A DNA stretch of 64,000 nucleotides, taken from the NCBI GenBank assembly GCA_019843655.1, contig JACDQD010000011.1, forward strand, positions 10,396,604-10,460,603. The letters are read 5' to 3'. A program made the position numbers and the translations under genes. The notes beneath the pieces were generated by a model that was not told where the DNA came from, made no database searches, and saw only the letters and a list, made by a program, of their open reading frames with translations. Positions 16,318 to 64,000 of this stretch are shown here, in pieces (position 1 is the stretch's first letter; each line of letters opens with the position of its first letter). The DNA is from Lethocerus indicus. Its lineage: Eukaryota > Arthropoda > Insecta > Hemiptera > Belostomatidae.

Positions 16318-16482
16318 CTAAAGAGGATTTTTAGCACAAATTGTAGCAACATCTAGACTAGGTCCAATTCTTCTCAACTCTCTTGGCAGAAATTCCAACT
16401 CAATCAGACCGCCAGAGCCAGTGCAACATCCTGCAGTCCAATGCAGGATAATAGTTTATGCACTGCTCCCAATTTCACTTTT
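16318..16482 (-). other. Coding-like patch of unknown identity
   Basis: A GC-richer island follows an acceptor-like TTTTTGATTTCAG (ending 16483) on the minus strand. Two overlapping frames look coding. One runs 16482-16404 and ends LSCIGLQDVALALAV-stop. The other is open from 16455 to a TAG at 16320-16318 (45 codons) and contains GGLIELEFLPRELRRIGPSL and a final CAKNPL. I recognise neither. It could be a terminal exon of an unplaced minus-strand gene, an alternative last exon of the RhoGEF gene, or a decayed fragment. Confidence 0.25.
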
Positions 16483-17523
16483 CTGAAATCAAAAATTTGA
16501 TGAGTGAAATTGTAAGGTGCTGATGTAGTTCATAAATAATACAAAAAAAAATTAATTATTATAGTTTGTCTGATTGTAAAATTGTGTAAAGTCACAAAGT
16601 AATTCTTATCTTATACCTGATGGATTATAAATTGAAAATAATAAATGAGTGTTTCATAGTTACCAAATGAAGAGTAAAGCATTCTATAAAACATATTAAA
16701 AAGTATATTTCTGATTTATAACTATTTATATTAAAATTAATTATACCTTTAGTATTTAACTAAGTAATTTTTGTAAATTTCTGATTGAATGACTATGCAG
16801 TTATATTTTTGTAGGTTTTCCATTATGACATAATTTCATTAGTTTTAAAATATACAACAAAAAGAATATATTAATTGAAACTTAAGCAAGTTGGGACTAG
16901 AAGTATGCAGATTAAATTTTCTGATGGCTGAGTAAATCAAGTTTAGACTAAAAAAGTGATACTAAATGCATACTTAATCTGTAACCCGGGTGTTTGGGCT
17001 AAGTTAGGTTAAAACGGTGGAGCATATACTAGGGAAATAAAATGCATAACTGCATTTATACTACTGTTTAAAAAAAATGTAAAAAAAAGTGGAAAAATAA
17101 TTAAAAACAGGGGGGGGGGAAACCAGTGGGTTTGTCCAGATCGGTTTAAGTGTTGTACAATAATAATTTGTTGTTTAAGCTTAATTTTGATCAAGTAATC
17201 TAAGTAGTAGCTTGTATCGTCTGTTAACTTCCAGTCTTTTTAGCTTGGTAACTAATTGCGGATTTATTTTTGTGTTTTGTGTTGATAGTGGTAAATCACA
17301 GACACCGAGAACTACCAACAGCTGTGTACACAAAGTCTCCTGGCTAATTATTATACTTTACACCTCAGTTTATGGGTCAACTCCAATTGTTGTCCATTGT
17401 AGTCTGTGTTTGTATCAATATTGCTTGTTGTACCTTATTTACAGTTGCAATGATAAAAGAGAAAAAAATGTATTTACCACACATTTAAGAATAAAAAGTA
17501 GGAGAAAGCAGCGTATCGGCAGG

Positions 17524-56044
<38,521 letters not shown>

Positions 56045-57435
56045 CGTGACGCACGCGTACCCTCACTGATCCTATACGCACGTACCCTCCCCTGCAACAA
56101 CAATCGTTCCTCTCAATTCAGTGTCTAGGCCCCCCTCCCCAACCGCTCATACTACCCCCTACTACCGTTTACCGAAAGATGACATATCGCGGAATAAAGC
56201 GATAAAAAATAAATTATTAATTGGCGACTTTATCGCGCGAATTCGGATCTTCGTAATGGCGATAACGTTAGACGCTATTTGTAAATGAGGTTACAGATAG
56301 ATACCTCAATTCATTCGTCCGAATGAAGTTATAACTCGAGCGAGTTTTGTGCGCATAATGTAGATATAATAAGTTATAAATTAAACCAAAGTCTTTAAAT
56401 TTTCTACCTCGGATATTCTATAAAGGATAGCCTAGGACATGGCCGACAGTTTATGCGTGTCGGATATTATCAATGCAGATAACAGGGAGCCGTTTTGTTT
56501 GTTTAGATAACGGCCGAATATCGATCACGAGAGCGAGACTGTTTTTTCGTTCTCTGCTATATGGCGGACGCCGCGCTACCCTCCCACCACCATTCATGAA
56601 TACTAATGGGTGTCACTACCCTCAAATAATCAATCGGACATTTCATTTGCGGCCTCTTTGCAACCCGGTCCATCTAAAAATATATCCGCAAAATTCTAAA
56701 TGGAATGAAAGCGCTTGTAACCGACCGTAAGAAATAATTTGGATATTAAAGGGCAGGGTATAGTTATTTCGTTTATAAATATGCTCAATAAAAACTACTC
56801 TATTGTACCGAGTCAAAAATACGCTTCATTTTTGAAATAATAAATTACGCTAATATTTCGTATAGGTAAATAAACGAAAATTTCCAAATTTTTTGACGAT
56901 ATCGACCGACAGTCCAAAAAGCTATAAAGAGATTCCGAGAGGACGTTCTTCCCTAAGCCATGGGAACACAGGAGTTGGAGGTAAAAATAACTACATCAGT
57001 CATCGCTTTTTCCAACTTTCCCCAATACTTATAATAACATGCCAGCCAGTCCTTTATGAGTATTCCTTTCTGAATATTGATAAAAAAATAAACTACTCTC
57101 AAGAAAATCCCTTTTATTTAATAGAGTTATCCCCGACATTTTATATATATTCGCATTATACATTTTGGTTTTATAAACCTCCAAGTTAACGAATACAATG
57201 CCTACAGTGTAGAAAGTTTAATTTTAATTAAAACTAACAATGAAGAATTGTGTTTCTCGCACCGTAGCAACAATAAAGCTACATGTAAGATACATTCGCG
57301 ATGAATATGACAAGATTAAAACAAAATGATGCGGTGTTTTAGCATACGTCAGGTTCGTTCGATAGATAAATTAATTTGATAAATCTACATCGGTCGGGCA
57401 AAGGTGGAATTCAGCGCTCGATACTAAAGGTAATA

Positions 57436-57618
57436 ATGTCAGAGGTGACAGACAATTCATCAATAACTGACACTAACATAACCGGTGTTGACACTGCTAC
57501 AGGCGGCTATCCGGTTTCTTCGACAATGGGACATTTCAGTTTTCCCTCCTGTAACCTAAACCGCGTCAAAAATTATTTTCAAACAGCCGCAACGGTTACG
57601 CAACGCGAAAGTGATAAG
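57436..57618 (+). CDS. Possible first coding exon of an unknown plus-strand gene
   Basis: An ATG at 57436 opens 61 codons in a frame that reaches a strong donor, GATAAG/GTAAGG, in phase 0. The peptide begins MSEVTDNSSITDTNITG and ends QRESDK. The composition is plausible for a protein, but no family is recognised and no downstream exon was found before the window ends. Confidence 0.2.
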
Positions 57619-59762
57619 GTAAGGGGCATTGTCCAGCGGGCGGACGCTCGTGCATAGTGATCGAATTAGTCACGGCCGGTACCATACCTGGCCGACTCCC
57701 CGCGATTCCCCGGCCTCCAGGAAGCGGGGAACAAAAAAGAACAAGGCAAACATACCTCAGCCCACTTTCCTTTTTTTCTTCGGTCCCGAAGTGACGGAAC
57801 AACGTAAATAAAGAAAAAAACAACAATTAAATGCCTTCACGGTATCAATCGCCCGTGTGATTTTCTGTTACTAAAAATCCGTTAGATTATAACTTCCAGC
57901 GAAATAATATTTATGCACCTCATTATCTACACGATGGGACTCCTGTCATCATTAACAGTACACTGTTATTGGGGGCTGTGAACCCCCATTAATTAGAAAA
58001 CTAAATCGCAGAGAAACCGTGATCCGCCCTTTATTCAAATAGAAGTCTAGAAATATTCTGACCAAAAATTAAAGTAGCTTTCCAAACTCTGATATCGAAG
58101 TCTGACGATAAAATACAATAAAGTACAATTGATATATAAAAATTGACCAGTACATCCTAACAATACTTTGTGGAAATAACTGTTCCACCGAAGAGGGGGG
58201 GAAGGGAGATTGTAAGTTCACGAACCGGAAATGGGTGAATTTTCGAGCTCTTTGGTTGATCTTTAATGCGTGCGATAGACTCGAGACGACGCATTTTTGT
58301 TCCATACTCAATATACTTAAACAACACGTACAAAAAACGGCGGAGCGTATAAAAACGCCGGGCATTTTCGGCAAGGCCGGCTGCGGGGGGGAAAAGTCGA
58401 AGACGAAAAATATACAGACTCGAAAAAAACAAGAGCAAGAGGCCCGAGTTTACAAAACTGTCAGACCCAACAGCTCTGGGTAACACCACAGGGTGGAGGG
58501 GGGGGGTCGGAACTAAAGCAGAATAGAGAGATCGAGGATCGAATTTCTACGTGGCGTAATAGGGCGCCACCACCAACGGCCTTACGCCGAATAGGAGAAA
58601 ATTACAACAAATAATTGTAACACGCCTTTACTGCCTACACGGATGATAAAGAATATATAAAGATTTGCTTGCTAAAGAAATTTAAATTGGAAGAACTTGA
58701 CCCTTCGAATCGGAGGATCGGCTCTTTAGGACATAACGACAAACGCTAGAAAATTAAACAAATAATTGTAGTACCTATACGTTGATAGAGATATACGCGA
58801 ATAAATATTTTAAATTATTAAATTTTAAATATAAAATGGAGAATACAAATTCTTCAATACTCCTTATGTTTGGATTGGCTTGTTTTTATTAGTAAGTCGC
58901 CGTCTCAGCATATGGTGAAGTTTCTTAAACTATTTTCGGTGCTGTAGTGATAATGCTGATAGAAAAACATCATTACCATTTACTGAAGTACGGTATAAAT
59001 TAAAACCAGACAGATATTTTGCACTGATACTATCCTAATAAATCATATGATACGAGTGGCATAAAATATTAACTCCGGTTGGTACACGAATAATATCTAT
59101 TCATAATAGATAATAATCCATTGATAACTATTTTATCTCCAATACCTCTTTTTTTGTCATAGTAAGGATATAGATCATGAAACTTATAGATCGTTTCTAA
59201 TGGAAGAAATATTAAACGCATAAACAATTCCGGAGCTTGTCGACGATTCAGTTCGAACCTTGACCTATCCACAGTAAATTCCAAGTACATAACTGTACGG
59301 AGTACATTAAAGATATACCGGCAATACATAGTTTCTAGATTCTCAAAATATTATCCCGAGTTAAAAGTTAAAGCTTTTTTCAAAAATTTACAACGGGAGA
59401 AAAAAAGGGTAATAATAACACAATTCAACGAAGTGATTCGTGTGAAATATATTGCAAAAACTACGGCGATCAGAGACGATCAGGAATTTTTAGTTGGGTT
59501 AAAGCCAATAAAAACGTCGCAAGAAAACAGTACTTAATTATCCATTCTTATACGCAAAGCGAAAACCATATATGGCTACAACGCTAGACTGTATATTGTA
59601 ATATGCATTTCTATTTTTAAATGAGGACATTCTATAGAAGTTCATCGACCAAAGGACACCATAACATACTAATTTTGTTGCCAATTCTTAAACACTCTAC
59701 CTTTTCTGATCACAATGGTGATCCTTGTTTTAAAAGCGTATCGTGTACTTGAAATATTAACT

Positions 59763-59764
<2 letters not shown>

Positions 59765-59813
<49 letters not shown>
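59765..59813. repeat. (TA)n microsatellite
   Basis: About 24 uninterrupted TA dinucleotides. Confidence 0.95.
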
Positions 59814-59815
<2 letters not shown>

Positions 59816-60244
59816 AATACGTCATATTGAACTTGCGTCAAAGCCGATATTAGGACCGAATGGATAGTAATGTACGATTTATATTATTGAGATGTGTTAT
59901 TTTAAATAATCGACATGTAGACAAAATGAAGAAATGTTTTTTGAACTGATCATTGTTATTGCAACCATTATTATGTTTTTCGATAAAATTTGTATACGTC
60001 GGTGTATTAAGATTAAAAATATCTCTTTCCTAACGCAGAAAATAAATAAAAACATTCCGTTTTTCATTTTTAGAGACATGTCTCTAAACGAAATATTGAG
60101 ACGAGCAACACGAGCATTTTATTCTAATTAAAAAAATTGTTTCATTATTTCTCTATCGTCATTATAGAATAGTAATAGTTCAGTGACTCCTCCCCCGGGT
60201 GAGGGACCGGTGTATACTGTTTTTGTATATCATCCCAGTCACTT

Positions 60245-60275
60245 ACTGACGATGGCGAGAAACCGAAACCATTAC
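60245..60275 (+). repeat. Dispersed hammerhead-like repeat, copy D
   Basis: Reads CTGACGATGGCGAGAAACCG then AAACCATTACC. CTGACGA fits the hammerhead core CUGANGA exactly and GAAA follows at hammerhead spacing. The downstream GTC seen in copies A, B and C is absent. Confidence 0.5.
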
Positions 60276-63200
60276 CCGGGTTTTATCCTCACCGCTCGCT
60301 AGAATATATTTTTTTATTCGGCCCTATCTACTTAGAAATACTAAAGGCTCCTATTTGTAAAGGAATCCTTAATCGGAGTCGGATAAGTGCACGGGGATGC
60401 CGGAGGCGGGTACGTGGACTGGATGCCGGATGATGGGGTTGGCGGAAACTGAGCGCGACGGGACGTCCGAACGATTGATAGTCGAGGGGCGTCGTTGCCG
60501 CCGCCTAATTAGCGAGAGCGCAGGGGGCAGGATGGCCGAGGACCCAGCTAGCCGGTTCACATTCCGACCGGTTAAACCGTCAATTAACCGCCTAATTAAT
60601 CGACGGGTAGCCCCCCCCCCGCATAAACGATTTCGGGAGTGTTCCCCACACGCAGGGACAGTTCTGACCAGGGAGGTCCTTACAGGAAACCGGAAAAGGA
60701 TCTTCGGCGAGACTTCATTCCTTTATTCCTTCTACCTTCATCCTTCTTAAAGCCTGTTACAGTATCTAACTGTTTCTACTATATAATAATTATTACAGCG
60801 GTACAAGTGAAGTGACACTACAAACGGGATACCCCACATTCCAAATGCCGTAGGTAAACCTCTTCGGTTGATCTACAATAAGGTTTAGTATCCTTACATT
60901 CAGTATGATCCCCACTCATTTATACCAAGTGTATTGTTGCCGTATAAGATATATACTTATGCGGACAGTAGGAAATCTTGGATGCCACGAATCTGTATGT
61001 CCTCGCGTTGCGTTATTTGGGACGGGTTGCACTATTTGATTCCAGATTGGTTCAAAAACATGCCTTGAAACCGGTGCAATCTGACAATCTGATAAGACAG
61101 GTTTGGTGGTTTTTAAAGAATACCCGAACGGGCCTACGTCTCCCGAGTCGTTCGAATACAGGTCTAGAAACTGGAAGAGAGATCCTCAGCGGATCACCCT
61201 TACCGGATGATGTAAGGGACCGGTGTGTTTCTAGACCCTCCATAGACCTAGCGTACACCCTTGTTAGCTTCAGGAGGTCAACGCTGGCTAAACAAGAAAG
61301 TCTGGATGGTTAGGACTATTCAAAGGGCGGCGCGAATCCGGCTAATTGAAAATATCCACGAATGAATCGGGTCGTTTTGTCGATTCGGGACAATGGAACA
61401 TGGGATGGGGGGAGGGGAGGGAGGGAAATGCCGTTTGCGGCCCGCGTCCCAAATGGCAAACTCACGAATTCGCCAATCCGCGTTGCCCCAAAACTATTTT
61501 CAACTGGGGCCCCAATATAAATTTAGCTCATTTATATGTGGCAGGAACCGCGCCCTCCCAGTACCTTCGCGCGGTCCTCTTTACACGTTTCACTGGGCCC
61601 GAATAAACAAAGTTAAATAGTAAATTCCGCAACATAGTACGTGTTGTGTACTCCCACTTGGATATACTTAAACTCCAGAGTTTATTGGCATTTTTCCAAA
61701 ATAAATTACTCTTGTAACTCCCAAAAATTACCGTACTATTAATAATAAAATTCTTTCGCTACTTATTTTCATAATGTCACTAACAAATCTTTTGAAATAT
61801 AAACAATTTCGTCAGCAAATACATATTAGAAATTCTTCAAAAAGATTATTACACATGCATACATTGGTTACTGGGTTTCGGAAAGTTAACGCAACAAGGG
61901 GTGAAGTCGAAGTTCTAGCCCAGAACGAGATGCGAATCCTACAACAGACAATATTCCAACTCTCGCCCTAACTAAAACCAAAAGAAGTTTAAATAGTTAT
62001 CGAGTCAATGCCGGGAAAAACGCAACGAAAATACTCCCGGTCGAGTAAACTCTAACTAGCACTTCAATACATAAAGCAAAGATACGGTTGCACAGATTCT
62101 GACGTCAGTGGACATATGCCCGCGTTATATTTACTGCTTCCAAGAATAATTGCCTTTTGCAACAAACAAAACCGGAAAAACTGAATATAACCGACTGATA
62201 AGTTGGGAACGGAAATTCTTCCGAACGCCCACAACTTCCTGGATCCTGGTGTCTTGACGTTGGCTATAATAAAATTAGTTCAAGTGTATTCCCCGCCCAA
62301 ATGTGGTGACTCAAAAACCAGTTCTGTTTCCAGCGCTCAGAAGGTGTTAAGCATCACAGAAATCCTCCGAAAACGATAAGTAGGAATACCTTTCCTCCAT
62401 CCACTTAAAATACTACAAATACTTTTCAATCGGGTAAATATTATTCCATTTATATTTATATTAAGAAGCCATTTACAAATTATCGCGCGGAATATTAAAA
62501 TTTTAATGCGACAATAACATAAATAACTGAAGAATGGCGAAACGATATCTTCACAAACTAGGAGTTATAAGGCAGTTAATGCCAATTGGAATGGGTTTCG
62601 CTCTACTAACACTTCAGACCTAACACATTGCCAGGCAAATTTTATTTCGGAGAGTGCAATAAATTCGCTATGAACGGGGTAAATAAAAGTAAGAGTATAT
62701 TCGACTGTTCCAGTAGCTATTTTTGTTTTGCCGCTATTTTATGCGCTATTTCCGGGTGGGGTTTGAAACGATCATTAACTCTCAGAGAGTGAGTGCACTA
62801 CATAAATAGGCGATTAGGACTGAACAACTACGAGTTTTTTTAACAGCTCAGTAACGCAGTCTCGGCAAATTTTGAAGGATGTAATGCGAAACAATTTACT
62901 TTATTAGGGGCACTAAAATTATTGCATCCTAATATGGACGTTCTGGATATCACTCCACGGTCTCCGAGGGACCATGAAACCGATCCATTCATTCGTCTAA
63001 GGTTGTGCTCCAATTCGAGTCGCAAATAAAGCGCGACTCGCTGACAATATAAACCAGATGGCTTCGATGATTCACCTAATTTAAGTTTTCAATCATATAA
63101 AGAAGTGCCAAACAATGGGGGATGGAAATCATATACAAAGACTTGGTGTTTTGAAGATATTTTAAAATGTTCATCAAGTATCATATATATATTTATTAAA

Positions 63201-64000
63201 ATATTCTAAATTAAAATGAAAAAGTCAACACAGAATCGCGAAAAAATATGAAAACAGTTTTTGAAACCATTTATAGAAATCATATCCATTCATCATGGAG
63301 AAAATCTGAGTCTTAGTTTTATACTTGAGGGATGTTTTTTGGTACTAGTTAACAAACTGCACACTTTTATATACTGCGCGTATACTTGTACAATTGTTAA
63401 TATTCCTTTTGGTATAATCGGAATACATATATCATTCTCGACAGGAAAACCGACAAAAAAGTAATCCCCTAATTGGGGCACACAGGCTATCAACGTCACA
63501 GTTTATGACTCGATATTTTATTAAGAACCTTTAAGCTCTGCCCCATCCAAGCGCTTTAGAAATTGGCGATAATAATAAAAGCCGTCAAGCGATCACCCAC
63601 GCCCGGCTTCAAGAATGATCCGAACGTTTTTCGGAACACTACTGAAATTCGAGTTTAATTTTAAATCGTCATAAGTACTTTTATTTTGACTCAGCAAACT
63701 ACATGACGGTGTCAGACCTCTTTCCCCGAACTGACAGAAATATCCCTAACTTTCCTATGCGCCCACTGCAAAGATGAGACCTAAATATAAAAAGGTATTT
63801 TCGGGAGCTTACTAATTTGCTTTTTTTTAATACTTTCAAACTATAGGAACTCATCCGGTTTCTAAAAAGATACTATAAGGAAAACGGAACTGGCATTAAT
63901 TAATTAACATTATCAGTACGATTTAGTATAATCTTTTCCACGTGCAATCAGGCAAAAGTATATGATATATTACGAATGATGAAAAAAATGAAGATTTTTC

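Larger units (their letters stand above)
14377..17523. other. Intergenic region between RpS13 and the RhoGEF gene
   Basis: This region holds the RpS13 promoter (next to 14376), a block of AGATGGCGC-type sites at 15158-15520, long AT-rich DNA, a coding-like patch at 16318-16482, and the 3' UTR of the RhoGEF gene. A TTTATT at 17263-17268 is a possible poly(A) signal for that gene on the minus strand. Confidence 0.6.
56092..64000. other. Region upstream of the RhoGEF gene, no supported gene
   Basis: Mixed AT-rich and GC-rich DNA. It may hold 5' UTR exons and the promoter of the RhoGEF gene, or be intergenic. A GC-rich, palindrome-containing island is at about 60380-60620. A possible plus-strand first exon is at 57436-57618. 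No frame resembles a known protein. Confidence 0.5.

Noticed and set aside
60978..61313. 111-codon plus-strand frame
   Set aside because: It has no ATG at its start, no recognisable domain and no splice context.

Overview
This is eukaryotic nuclear DNA, most likely from an insect. The genes are split by GT-AG introns, the 40S protein RpS13 reads as the insect type, and AT-rich introns are mixed with GA and TA microsatellites. The order of insect cannot be fixed from the window.

Layout. Four conserved genes can be rebuilt exon by exon from splice sites and reading phase. (1) 307-4049, minus strand: a WDR13 homologue in nine exons. (2) 5000-12459, plus strand: the nucleolar DEAD-box helicase DDX10 in fourteen exons. 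It lies head to head with WDR13 across a 950-bp shared promoter region. (3) 12766-14376, minus strand: RpS13 in four exons, tail to tail with DDX10. (4) 17524 to about 56044, minus strand: an ARHGEF17 (TEM4/p164-RhoGEF)-type Rho exchange factor. It has a long disordered first coding exon (53.5-56.0 kb), a 26.7-kb intron, then 17 small exons for the DH, PH and C-terminal beta-propeller modules. The exons after the long intron sum to 866 codons including the stop, with no phase conflict. Beyond 56.1 kb no gene can be supported.

The first two genes and RpS13 are housekeeping: DDX10 acts in small-subunit ribosome assembly and RpS13 is a small-subunit protein. The RhoGEF is a regulatory gene with a large intron that is likely to hold cis-regulatory DNA.

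Main points for a second look: eight CTCF/YY1-like AGATGGCGC sites, arranged in two opposed blocks, between RpS13 and the RhoGEF; a textbook U12-type intron in WDR13; a phase-matched candidate alternative first coding exon inside the RhoGEF intron; an inverted copy of a RhoGEF exon with its splice donor; a dispersed repeat resembling a decayed hammerhead ribozyme; a 28-codon single-pass membrane smORF antisense in a DDX10 intron; and a coding-like patch of unknown identity at 16.3-16.5 kb. Single-base frame breaks beside G runs in DDX10 and the RhoGEF look more like assembly errors than decay.
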